Shown one piece after another: positions 1 through 8,093 of a DNA stretch of 64,000 bases; within the stretch, counting starts at the first letter, position 1, and each line of letters opens with the position of its first letter. The DNA is taken from positions 1 through 64,000 of the forward strand of contig CAYZWT010000006.1 in the NCBI GenBank assembly GCA_964482225.1, read 5' to 3'. Origin of the DNA: UBA1429 sp964482225 (GTDB lineage Bacteria > Chloroflexota > Anaerolineae > UBA1429). The notes below the pieces were generated by a model, which made no database searches, was not told where the DNA came from, and saw only the letters and a program-made list of their open reading frames with translations. Both the position numbers and the translations under genes were made by a program.

Positions 1-2
1 CA

Positions 3-203
3 CGGACTCAATCGATTATGTTTGTCATAACGTGGACTTTGGAAACGCCGTGCCTCGAGCCGCTGTTGCGCTTGACATGGCGCGAGGGATTGTCCCATAA
101 TGAGGTCAAGGCTATCCTTGCTGACCGAGATGGCAACCTTTGGCTGGGTGCCCATCGGGGCATCACCCGGATCCCACGCGCCTATCTGGAGCAGATTCCC
201 TAG
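3..203 (+). pseudogene. 3' end of a two-component-regulator propeller protein (partial or remnant)
   Basis: The frame is open to the left edge and stops at a TAG at 201-203. Its last 40 residues include GLSHNEVKAILADRDGNLWL, the typical Reg_prop blade pattern (N-x-V-x-x-I-x-x-D-x-x-G-x-L-W-L) of periplasmic beta-propeller sensor domains of hybrid histidine kinases and related regulators. The protein ends straight after one blade, with no Y_Y_Y, kinase or DNA-binding domain, so it is either the tail of a truncated sensor or a decayed remnant. The residues before the blade do not look like a propeller. What lies upstream is outside the window. Confidence 0.45.
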
Positions 204-260
204 GGGGCTCTGGACGACGACGCTTGCTTTAGCTAGTTCCGACGTGCGAGGAAAGATGCT

Positions 261-2714
261 ATGGCTGACCAAGCCGGCCCCGCGCCGAACAAGAGCTCCG
301 AGCCACAGGTCCCCGAGACCCTCTGGCAGCTTCTCAAGCAGATGGTCCGCGGCATTCGGCAGGATTGGAAGCGCGTCCTGCTGACCTTTGCGATCCAGTC
401 TGCGGTTATCATGCTGTTCGTGATGTTCATGAACACGTACATCATCGCCTATCTCAACGAAGGCGTCCTCAAGTTCGAAGGGATCAACAACCCCACCAAG
501 CCCTGGCACTATTTCCTGCGGCTGGGCCAAAACCAAGCCTCCGTAGACATGCTCTGCTTGCTGACCTTTTACGTGCTCTCGGCGCTGTATGAGCGTCTTA
601 GGGCCCGGGGCATCAAGGGCTTTGTGCTCGACCTGCTGGGCACGCCCAAATGGACCGCCCGCTGTCTCTCCGAATCCGGACACTGGGGCCTGCCGGTGCT
701 GCTCATATCCGTCGGCGCGCTGCTGGCGCTCACCCTGGCGACGCGCAACGCCTACCTCTTTGCGACTCTCGCTATCAGCCTGTTCTTCTCCTACACCATG
801 CGCGAGCGGAACATGAGCGTGTTCCTCGCCCAGCTCACCTGGTCGGACATGCAACGGGTATTCCGTCGCAACAAGCCCAGGACGGTTGCGCCGGTGGGGC
901 CGCTGTCTCTGGCGATCCTGGGCGCCCTGATCGGGGCGTTTTTATTGGTATTTCTGCCGGGGCAGCCCTACAGCGCCCTGGTGCTTTGCGCAGCGTTTGT
1001 CGCCCTGGGCATCCTCTTGCTTCAACGCCGACTCGCGCCCCGCACAGCCCTCTTTGTACTGGGACTGGCCCTGGCCCACGCCCTGTTCTCGCGCGAGCTG
1101 GCCGTGGTCTGGGCCCACGACACGGGCTGGCGGGAGGGTGGCGGCACCCTACGCTCTTGGTGGAACTCGCCGGGATCGAGGGATCTCATTCTCTCCGGCA
1201 CGCGCCCCGGCCTGTTGGGCATCCTAGGAGCGGTGACGGGCGGGCTCTTGAGCGGGCTGGGCAACGGCATCCTGGGGCTGGGCGGAAGGGCGACGGTTCC
1301 GGCAGGCGGACTGGCATCGCGCCTGGCTGACAGGCTGGCCGCGGCGGGGCAGTACGTGCGCGATACTGCCACCTATGCACGGGACTTTGCCGGGGCCTTT
1401 GTTGGCGGTGTGTATGAGGATTTCGCCGGGGCGGCGCGTACCATCGGCAATGCTGCTTCCACGGTATACAACGGCACGGTTCGGGTGGCCGGCGACGTGT
1501 ACGACTTTGGCAGGCGCGCCTGGAACGATCCTCAGATCATTGCAGATAAACTGCACGGCGCCTATACCACCACCCGCGACGCAGTGTACTCGGCTGCAGG
1601 CTGGGCCCGCGACACGGCCAGCGAGATCTGGAACAACCCCCAGATCATTGCAGATACCCTGCGGGGAACCGCGGAATCGGTCGGCAACATCGTCTCCGCC
1701 ATCGGCCACGGCATCTACACCACCGTCACCGACCCGGCCAAGGCCTGGCAGTTTGTCAAGGATGCCGCCGGCCTCACCAACTTTGAGAATAGCTGGGACC
1801 CCAATCGCTCGCTGTTGGATCGCCTGGGCCAAGTGGCCATCGGAACGGCCAAGCTGTATGGGGCCATCGTCACCGCCGGCAAGATCGGGGCGGCGGCCAA
1901 GAGCGGCGCCGCCAAGGTCTCCGCCTGGTGCCAGGCTGGCGGCGCCAAGGGAGGGCTGTTGGTGCGGCGCCCGCCGCTCCCCTCCCAGCTCCCGGTGCGG
2001 CCAGGAGGCGCCTATGTCACCGGGCAGCGCCCGCCGAACCTTTCCCATATTTCGCGGCAATCGCAGCGCCAGTTGCAGCGCATCGCCGACCAGGCTGGCG
2101 TCCAGATCCACACCCGGCCCGGGAGTGTGCCCGGGCGAGCCTGGGTCGAATCTGGCCGGGCCATACCCAAGCCCGAGACGATCAAAGCCAAGACGCTCAA
2201 GGCGCTTGACGAGCTGATCGGCGGCCCCAAAGGGCGCGAGGGGCTGGTGGGGTGCTTTAAACCGCAACTGCCGCCCAAGGAAGTCATGCGGACCCTTTCC
2301 AGGGACATGCAGCGGGCGATTGTCCAACAGGCGCGCATGCGCAACCAGGAGTGGGTCAAATACGGTCGGATGCTAAACCAGGGCGATTTCCGCACGATCA
2401 ACGGCGTGGTGCAGCACATCCCGTCCGGCAAGTGGGTCGGCCCGGATCTGGATATCCTTCAATTCCGCAACTTTAACGGCGGCCCTCTGTCGGTGCAGCA
2501 GGAGAACATGGTGGCGCGCATGCTCGGCCAAGCCAGGGGCTCTAACGTGACCCACGAAGCCCTCTCGACCTGGAACCGCAAGACATCGTTCAACCCTCGG
2601 GCGGCGTCGCGGATGATCCGAGATGCGAGCGTAGGAGGCGAGGGAGTGGTTACCTTTAACCCGAATAATGCGCCGACGCAAAGCTTTTTGCGGCCGGACG
2701 TCCCATTCTACTAG
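261..2714 (+). CDS. Multi-pass membrane protein with C-terminal EF/CyaA-like nucleotidyl cyclase toxin domain (candidate polymorphic toxin)
   Basis: The 817-residue protein starts at an ATG behind GAGGAAAG. Residues about 40-260 and 320-345 hold several hydrophobic segments. Residues about 350-500 are amphipathic Ala/Gly-rich helices containing two copies of a PQIIAD motif. The last 210 residues match the landmark order I know for edema factor/CyaA/ExoY-type class II nucleotidyl cyclases as found in polymorphic toxins: an HTRP block (about 617) followed by Gly/Lys-rich sequence and GLVGCFKP, then GPDLDIL with the D-x-D pair D729/D731 (metal ligands in the family), then NVTHEALSTWN (H765, N772) and a final GVVTFNPN strand. 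The domain sits at the extreme C-terminus, as in toxin delivery proteins, and an acidic small protein follows at once. The cyclase assignment is by motif only. A degenerate or different catalytic domain is possible. Delivery route unknown; no secretion-system gene is in the window. Confidence 0.55.
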   Translation: MADQAGPAPNKSSEPQVPETLWQLLKQMVRGIRQDWKRVLLTFAIQSAVIMLFVMFMNTYIIAYLNEGVLKFEGINNPTKPWHYFLRLGQNQASVDMLCLLTFYVLSALYERLRARGIKGFVLDLLGTPKWTARCLSESGHWGLPVLLISVGALLALTLATRNAYLFATLAISLFFSYTMRERNMSVFLAQLTWSDMQRVFRRNKPRTVAPVGPLSLAILGALIGAFLLVFLPGQPYSALVLCAAFVALGILLLQRRLAPRTALFVLGLALAHALFSRELAVVWAHDTGWREGGGTLRSWWNSPGSRDLILSGTRPGLLGILGAVTGGLLSGLGNGILGLGGRATVPAGGLASRLADRLAAAGQYVRDTATYARDFAGAFVGGVYEDFAGAARTIGNAASTVYNGTVRVAGDVYDFGRRAWNDPQIIADKLHGAYTTTRDAVYSAAGWARDTASEIWNNPQIIADTLRGTAESVGNIVSAIGHGIYTTVTDPAKAWQFVKDAAGLTNFENSWDPNRSLLDRLGQVAIGTAKLYGAIVTAGKIGAAAKSGAAKVSAWCQAGGAKGGLLVRRPPLPSQLPVRPGGAYVTGQRPPNLSHISRQSQRQLQRIADQAGVQIHTRPGSVPGRAWVESGRAIPKPETIKAKTLKALDELIGGPKGREGLVGCFKPQLPPKEVMRTLSRDMQRAIVQQARMRNQEWVKYGRMLNQGDFRTINGVVQHIPSGKWVGPDLDILQFRNFNGGPLSVQQENMVARMLGQARGSNVTHEALSTWNRKTSFNPRAASRMIRDASVGGEGVVTFNPNNAPTQSFLRPDVPFY

Positions 2715-2802
2715 CGCGGGAGCGAAAAGGCCCGCATCAGACCGCCAGGGCCATGTTGCCAGCGACAAAGTAGTTACCACGAAAGGCCAGAGTGATAGCG
2801 CG

Positions 2803-3723
2803 ATGCAACATTCATTTACACCCGAGGAGCGGCAGGCGCTGCTGGACGCCTATTTCGCCGCGCTGGCCGAGCGCCGGCGGCTAGGGGAGCAAGCTCTGGC
2901 GGCCTCTGCCGGGCAGGACGAGGCTGCACCGGTAGAGACTGACGAGGCGCTCGAGGTCTCCCTCGCCGCCTTGGAGCAAGAGATGGAGCGCCTGTGGATG
3001 ACCTACGCCGGTGGCGTGCCCCATGTGGGCCTCTCGCGCTGCCCGTTCACGGGCGAGGTGTTCACCCACTCGCTGGACTATTACGGGCTGGACGGTCTCT
3101 GGTGGCACTATGAGGCGGCTGCCAGGCCAGAGGAAGAGTACCTGCCGACTTTTTTCGCGTTGGATGGCGCTCTGGCCCTGAGCGAGCCTCTGGATAACAC
3201 GCCCCTATTGGTTGCCACGGGCCCCGAGATCCCTTTTGTGCTGCCCCGCCTGTTGCAATACACTCAGATCAAGGCAGTTCTTTCGTCATTCGGTGTGGGC
3301 CATCATCAAGCCTATTTTATTGTCTATTACGCCGACCCGATGCTCTGGGAGATTGACCGGGTCAACGAGTGGGGCGCTGACTATTACCGCTATGTGGATA
3401 TTGAGGGCGCGCTACAGGTGGACGCTTATCTGGACGACGAGCGCGATTTCGATCTGGAGGCGTGGATTCGGGCGGGACAGTTGCTCTGGATCGCGCCGGG
3501 CGATGCAGAATTCCAGTTGCGCGGCCATCTGACCGATTGCCCCTACCTGAACCTCCCCGGCAGCCGGAATCCCGTGTATCTCCAGAACGGCGAGCGCTGG
3601 GAGGGCGAGAATCTGGACGATGCCTGGGTGGATGCCAATAGCCTAGCCGAGGGGGCCTGGTCTGCGGAGGATCAGCAGGCGCTGGAACGGGCGCTCAAGC
3701 TCTGGGAAGAAGGGAACCTATGA
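2803..3723 (+). CDS. Acidic conserved protein, candidate immunity protein for the upstream toxin
   Basis: This 306-residue soluble, strongly acidic protein follows the candidate toxin by 88 bp. The ATG at 2803 is preferred over an upstream in-frame ATG that lies inside the toxin gene and would add a basic, low-quality leader. An N-terminal helical region (residues 1-70) leads into LSRCPFTGEVF and YGLDGLWWHYE, a Cys-Pro-Phe and GLDGxWW pattern that I associate with small proteins beside PAAR/VgrG-type effectors. It has no signal peptide or membrane segment. Position directly behind a toxin-like C-terminal domain, and acidity, suggest immunity. The stop overlaps the next start (ATGA), so the two are translationally coupled. 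Function is inferred from context; a chaperone or adaptor role is equally open. Confidence 0.6.
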   Translation: MQHSFTPEERQALLDAYFAALAERRRLGEQALAASAGQDEAAPVETDEALEVSLAALEQEMERLWMTYAGGVPHVGLSRCPFTGEVFTHSLDYYGLDGLWWHYEAAARPEEEYLPTFFALDGALALSEPLDNTPLLVATGPEIPFVLPRLLQYTQIKAVLSSFGVGHHQAYFIVYYADPMLWEIDRVNEWGADYYRYVDIEGALQVDAYLDDERDFDLEAWIRAGQLLWIAPGDAEFQLRGHLTDCPYLNLPGSRNPVYLQNGERWEGENLDDAWVDANSLAEGAWSAEDQQALERALKLWEEGNL

Positions 3724-4907
3724 TAGCCGACAAGCTCTTGAGCCTCCAGGAGGGTGAGTTCGTATTCGCCCTGACACGCGACGATCTCGGCCCTCTGTTC
3801 GCGGACCGTGCCGGGGTCGCCCATAGTGCGCTCTCGCCTTTTGTCGAGGTCTTGCGAGATTATGCCCCTGGATCGGGGGGCCTGACGCCTCAGACGGCCG
3901 AGCTTTTGGCCGACCCCGAGTTTGCGCCGCTGGTGGATACGCTGGCGGCCCCCCAGTTGCTGATCCGGCAACGTCTGGGCGGCGGCAGCGCCAGTTTCGA
4001 CGAGATGCGGGTTTGTGCGTCGCCGACCACGGCGGAGCGCCTGCTGGCCGTGGCCGTCACTGACGACGGCGGCTATTTGGTGCGCGTCTTTGAGGGGCCG
4101 GGCGCCTTTGTCGCCTGGTGGATGGAGAGCTTGGCCGGGCGCAATGAGGAGACCATCGCCAACTATGTGCCGCCGCGCCTCGACCTGGGCGCGTTCCTGC
4201 TCATTCTGCACACGGTGGACATGTTCCGGCGTGTCTCGTACCAGCGCGCCCTGAACTTTGATTACGAGAGCACCGTGTCGGTCCCGGTGGCGGATTTTGC
4301 TCCGTTGATGTCCCGCGCGCTCCAAAGCAGGGACCTGCGCTGGCTGCTGCCCACTTTTGTCGCCGTCACGCCCAATTTGGCGGATGTGGTCCCCGAGATT
4401 CGCCCTGAGCACAGCCAGGCCCTGGCGGACCTGGCCTTTTTGCGCAACGCCAAGGACGCGCAGACGGGCGAGGATATTCTGCTGTTTGGCGAGGCGGGGC
4501 AGAGCATGGGCGTCGAGTTCATGCGCTCCTGGTTCCTGGCCGCCGGGTTTGAGTTTAGCGTGGCCGGGCAGGGCGCCCAGAAAGAGCTGCCCCGCCTGTT
4601 CATCGCACCCACGGCGCTGGCCAACCATTTCGTCCGTCTCGAGATGTCGCCCGAGGGTGGCTGCACGGTCAACCACCAAGCGTACACCTACCCTCAGCTC
4701 GAGGTCAAGCTACAGGAGATCCTGGAGAGGGCCTATGCCCTGTGCGCCCGGCCGGCTCCCCAGCCCGAGGCCGCCCCGCCGCCCCCGGAGGCCACGGCTC
4801 CGCCGACGACCGCGCCTGCGCAGGTTCTCTGCCCCCATTGTGGCGAGATGGTGGATGCGAACATGCGCTTTTGCGTGCACTGCGGCGGGCGGGTGAGCGC
4901 GGCATAG
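3720..4907 (+). CDS. Uncharacterised protein with C-terminal zinc ribbon
   Basis: The 395-residue protein begins inside the stop codon of the preceding gene (ATGA overlap, 4 bp), so they form one operon. Residues 1-335 are globular and acidic with no motif I recognise. A Pro/Ala/Thr-rich linker (about 338-366) joins them to a C-terminal CPHCGEM...FCVHCGG double CxxC zinc ribbon of the kind added to bacterial accessory proteins. The zinc ribbon and the linker are seen directly. The role is unknown. Context ties it to the candidate toxin unit, perhaps as a second immunity protein, adaptor or chaperone. Confidence 0.6.
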   Translation: MIADKLLSLQEGEFVFALTRDDLGPLFADRAGVAHSALSPFVEVLRDYAPGSGGLTPQTAELLADPEFAPLVDTLAAPQLLIRQRLGGGSASFDEMRVCASPTTAERLLAVAVTDDGGYLVRVFEGPGAFVAWWMESLAGRNEETIANYVPPRLDLGAFLLILHTVDMFRRVSYQRALNFDYESTVSVPVADFAPLMSRALQSRDLRWLLPTFVAVTPNLADVVPEIRPEHSQALADLAFLRNAKDAQTGEDILLFGEAGQSMGVEFMRSWFLAAGFEFSVAGQGAQKELPRLFIAPTALANHFVRLEMSPEGGCTVNHQAYTYPQLEVKLQEILERAYALCARPAPQPEAAPPPPEATAPPTTAPAQVLCPHCGEMVDANMRFCVHCGGRVSAA

Positions 4908-5291
4908 AGGCCCTGGCGAGACGCCCCGCCTCTCGTCTTTTTATCCATTGCACCCTAGGCGGCTCGAACGCCTGCATCCGGCTCCGGAGGGCGGGGCGAA
5001 ACCGTCTACGGAAAAGGGATGCGCCTGCCAGGCGTCGGCCAGTAGCCCGGCTGGCGGGTCAGCCAGGACGCGCACGCCATCGTACTTGCGCATGGATCGC
5101 CTCGCCGTGTGGGTAGGCGTGGGGCGACAAAGAGTGTGCGCCCCGCAGCACCGCTGTCGTCATGCCCCTCTATAGATTCCCAGGAACACCGTGCCATACG
5201 ATGCATAAAACCGCGTTGGGAGAGCACGTTTCGGGACAAACCTGGCGTTAGCTACCCTTGTCTTTGCGCATCTGCACCCCTGGCCTGCAGG
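4908..5291. other. Non-coding gap without recognisable gene
   Basis: No open frame here looks coding. The sequence has several short GC-rich inverted patches and a CTTTTT run near 4937-4942 that may end transcription of the preceding unit, but the stem before it (AGACG/CGTCT) is short. I see no RNA gene. Confidence 0.4.
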
Positions 5292-5320
5292 TTGACTCGC
5301 GCCCTGCACCCTGCTATGCT
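5292..5320 (+). promoter_or_regulatory. Sigma-70-type promoter
   Basis: TTGACT (5292-5297), a 17-bp spacer, and TATGCT (5315-5320). It stands about 60 bp before the small broken ORF at 5381 and would also serve the solute-binding lipoprotein gene behind it. Confidence 0.5.
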
Positions 5321-5380
5321 ACCCCCGTTGCGCGGTCGCCTGGGGTGTGTTTTGGCGCGGGCCTGCTCTGGGAGGCGCCC

Positions 5381-5635
5381 ATGCCCGATAGGCACGTATT
5401 CGTGGCGATCCCGCAGCCCTTGCGCGATGCCGTGGTGGCCCAGGTGCTCAGCGCCCGTGACGGCCGCGCCATGATAGACGCGAGGCTCACGACCATGACG
5501 CCCGAGTTTAGCTCCCCCTAGATCCGCCCCCCCCACGGGTACACCACCGTCAATCTGCACGATGCTTGTCTGGTGACGGTGGACGAGCGGGTGGTGGCCA
5601 CCTGGCCCATTGCCGGGCGGGGGCAGGCGCGGTAG
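5381..5635 (+). pseudogene. Small ORF interrupted by one in-frame stop
   Basis: An ATG at 5381 follows GGGAGG and encodes 46 residues (MPDRHVFVAIPQPLRDAVVA...) up to a TAG at 5519-5521. The same frame then reads on for 37 more residues (IRPPHGYTTVNLHDACLVTV...) to a TAG at 5633-5635, and that stretch has coding-like composition. A promoter and a good ribosome site stand in front. The two halves look like one roughly 84-residue protein broken by a nonsense change beside a long C run, or by a sequencing error. No family recognised. It lies 48 bp before the lipoprotein gene. Confidence 0.35.
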
Positions 5636-5683
5636 CTGGCCGCCCGACATGGCTGGGCAGGGAGGCGCCGGAAAAGGAGGACC

Positions 5684-8059
5684 ATGCACAGACGCCATCT
5701 GTGGCTGCTGCTCGTCACGACGCTGCTGCTCGGCGCTTGCGGGCGCGTCGCCTCGTCGCCCGAGGTGCGCGGCCAGATCATCGTCTGGCACGCGTGGGAG
5801 GGCGCCCGAGCCGAGACCCTGGACGCCCTGCTCGATCGGTTCGCCGAGATCTATCCCGATGCCACCATCGTGCGCTCCAAGACGCCCCCTGGCCAGTTGA
5901 TATCCCGGTTCCGGGCCCGCGCGGCCATGGGCCTGGGGCCAGACCTGCTGGTCGTGCCCGGCGAGCAGGTGGCGTTGCTGGCCAGTGAGGGCTATATCCA
6001 GGACCTGACGGGCTATGGGCTGGACACCTCGGCCCTGTACTCGACCTCCCTGGTCACGGCCCAGCACAACGAGCGCCTTTACGGGCTGCCCCTGGCCCTG
6101 GATACCATGGTCCTCTACTATAACCGGGAGATGGTCGAGACGCCGGCTACCACCCTGGAAGAGCTGCTGGCCGAGGCCATGGCGGGGCGCGGTCTGGCCA
6201 TGCCCACCGACTTTCACAGCAGCTTTTGGGGGATCAAGGCCTTTGGCGGCGATCTGATAGATGCCGAGGGGCGCATCGTTCTGGATCAGGGGGGGCTGGC
6301 CAACTGGCTGGGCTGGCTCAAGATCGCCCAGGGGAACGAGGAGGTCTTTTTCAAGGACGATGGACTGTCCGCAAGGCAACTCTTTGAAGGCGGGCGGGTG
6401 GCCTACTATGTCGGCTCGACGGATGAACTGCTCGGCCTGCGCGAGGTCATGGGCGTAGATCCGGTGGGCGTAGCCCCGCTCCCGGCAGGGCCCTTTCGCC
6501 ATGCCGGGCCGCTGCTCAACTCTCAGGTGATGGTGCTGAACGCCTCTTCGTCGGCGGGCCAGTCCGAGCTGGCGCTGCGCCTGGCGCGCTTTTTGACCGG
6601 CGCAGAGCAGCAGGCCAAGCTAGCGCGCCAGGCCTCCACCATTCCCGCCAACGCCCAGGTGCGCGTGGACGCCCGCCTGAACCCGGGGACGGCGGTGTTC
6701 CTGGCCCAAGTGCAGACCGCCGTGCCGCTGCCAAACCTGCCCCAGGTGCGCGCGGTGCTGGCCCAGGGCGACATGGCCTATACACTGGCGCTGGAAGGGG
6801 TGCTGGGCGTGGCAGAGGTGGCCGAAAAGCTCTCGGCCAAGGTCAACGAGGCCCACGGGCTGACCAGCGTCAACGGGGGCGATGCCCCATGTCCGCTGGA
6901 GGGGCCGCTGCGCATCTGGCACGCCTGGCAGGGCGACGACCTTCAGGTCCTGCGGCAGGTTTCGCAAGGGTTCATGCGCTCCTGCCCGGGCGTGTACGTG
7001 ATCAGCCGCAAGCTCCCCGCCGAGGAACTGCTGGCGCGCTATATGCAGGCGCTGGCCGAGGGCGACGCCCCCGATCTGGTGATCGGTCGCAGCAACTGGA
7101 TCGCGCCGCTGTCCGAGCAGGGGCTGCTGGTCGAGCTGGATCCCCTGGTCCCGCCGGACATGGCGCAGCGCTTTGTGCCGTCGGCGTGGCAGGCGGCCAG
7201 TCCCGATGGGCAGCTTTACGGCTTGCCCGTATCCCTCTGCCTGACGGGTCTCTACTATGACGCCGAGCAGGTCGCCAATCCGGCCCCCACCCTGCCCGAT
7301 CTGCTCAGAGAGGCGCGCGAGGGGCGGGCGGTGGCGTTGCCTACGCGCTTTCCCTGGGTACTCTGGGGCGCTAGCGCCTTTGGCGGCATGACTCCCGATA
7401 GCGAGCATCACCCCAGCCTGGAGGCCGAGGGCCTGGCTGCATGGCTCGACTGGCTCCGGCTGGCCAACGGGGCGCCAGGGATGATGCTGACGAGCGACAT
7501 GGGTGCGCTCTTGGAGGCCTTTATGAGTGGTGAGGCCGCGTATCTGGTGGCCGAGGCCAGCCTCTTGCCGGATCTCCTGGCCGCGCTCGGCCCCGAGCGC
7601 CTGCGCACAGCCCCTCTGCCGACGGGGCCTGCTGGCGAGAGCCTGGCGTTTCTGACGGTAGACCTGGTGTTCCTGAGCCCCCTGGCGTCGGCCCAGGCCG
7701 CCGAGGCGGCGCTAGCCTATGGCATGCGGCTAACGGGCACCGATGCCCAACAGGCCCTCATGGCGCATGCGGCGCGGGTGCCCGCCAATGTCAGCGTGGC
7801 CACGGGTGACCATCCGGCCATTGTCGGCCTGATGGGACAGGCCAAGTCCGTGGTCGTCTCGCGCGCCTATGCGGATGACGTGGCGCTGTGGCGCCAGGGG
7901 GCGGCGCTGCTGGAGGGCTGGCTGGCGGGCGATTCAGCCGCGCAGGCGGAGATGGATTGGTTCGTTGATGCCGTTGGCGGCCGCGCCGAGCCTCGCTCCA
8001 TCCCCGTCGAGCAAGAAGAGGCAGAGCAGGTATCGCCAAGAGAGGGCGCGCCCGAGTAG
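5684..8059 (+). CDS. Lipoprotein with two fused family-1 extracellular solute-binding domains
   Basis: The N-terminus is a lipoprotein signal (LLLGAC, acylated Cys19), so the protein is predicted to be anchored outside the membrane. Residues about 27-395 and 402-760 are two diverged copies of the same substrate-binding fold. Each begins with IxVWHAW/RIWHAW, followed by an LLxRF/LLARY helix, a PDL(L/V)(V/I) strand and YGLP(L/V), as in ABC sugar-binding proteins. At 791 residues it is about twice the usual length. The ATG lies 2 nt after a strong AAAGGAGG. No permease or ATPase for sugar import is adjacent, so it may feed a distant transporter or act as a sensor. An MscS channel gene follows after 34 bp. 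The ligand cannot be named from sequence. Confidence 0.85.
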   Translation: MHRRHLWLLLVTTLLLGACGRVASSPEVRGQIIVWHAWEGARAETLDALLDRFAEIYPDATIVRSKTPPGQLISRFRARAAMGLGPDLLVVPGEQVALLASEGYIQDLTGYGLDTSALYSTSLVTAQHNERLYGLPLALDTMVLYYNREMVETPATTLEELLAEAMAGRGLAMPTDFHSSFWGIKAFGGDLIDAEGRIVLDQGGLANWLGWLKIAQGNEEVFFKDDGLSARQLFEGGRVAYYVGSTDELLGLREVMGVDPVGVAPLPAGPFRHAGPLLNSQVMVLNASSSAGQSELALRLARFLTGAEQQAKLARQASTIPANAQVRVDARLNPGTAVFLAQVQTAVPLPNLPQVRAVLAQGDMAYTLALEGVLGVAEVAEKLSAKVNEAHGLTSVNGGDAPCPLEGPLRIWHAWQGDDLQVLRQVSQGFMRSCPGVYVISRKLPAEELLARYMQALAEGDAPDLVIGRSNWIAPLSEQGLLVELDPLVPPDMAQRFVPSAWQAASPDGQLYGLPVSLCLTGLYYDAEQVANPAPTLPDLLREAREGRAVALPTRFPWVLWGASAFGGMTPDSEHHPSLEAEGLAAWLDWLRLANGAPGMMLTSDMGALLEAFMSGEAAYLVAEASLLPDLLAALGPERLRTAPLPTGPAGESLAFLTVDLVFLSPLASAQAAEAALAYGMRLTGTDAQQALMAHAARVPANVSVATGDHPAIVGLMGQAKSVVVSRAYADDVALWRQGAALLEGWLAGDSAAQAEMDWFVDAVGGRAEPRSIPVEQEEAEQVSPREGAPE

Positions 8060-8093
8060 CACAGAAGCGGCGTTCGACAGTGGGGGGGGCAGC

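Noticed and set aside
1224..2327. Minus-strand frame opposite the candidate toxin domain
   Set aside because: Same shadow effect. The plus-strand frame has the ordered cyclase-like motifs.
4908..5291. Small RNA or tRNA-like gene in the long gap
   Set aside because: No cloverleaf, no conserved RNA motif and no clear promoter-terminator pair could be found.
5684..8059. Double solute-binding protein as two genes joined by a missed stop or frameshift
   Set aside because: The frame is continuous, there is one lipoprotein signal and no ribosome site or signal peptide before the second domain.
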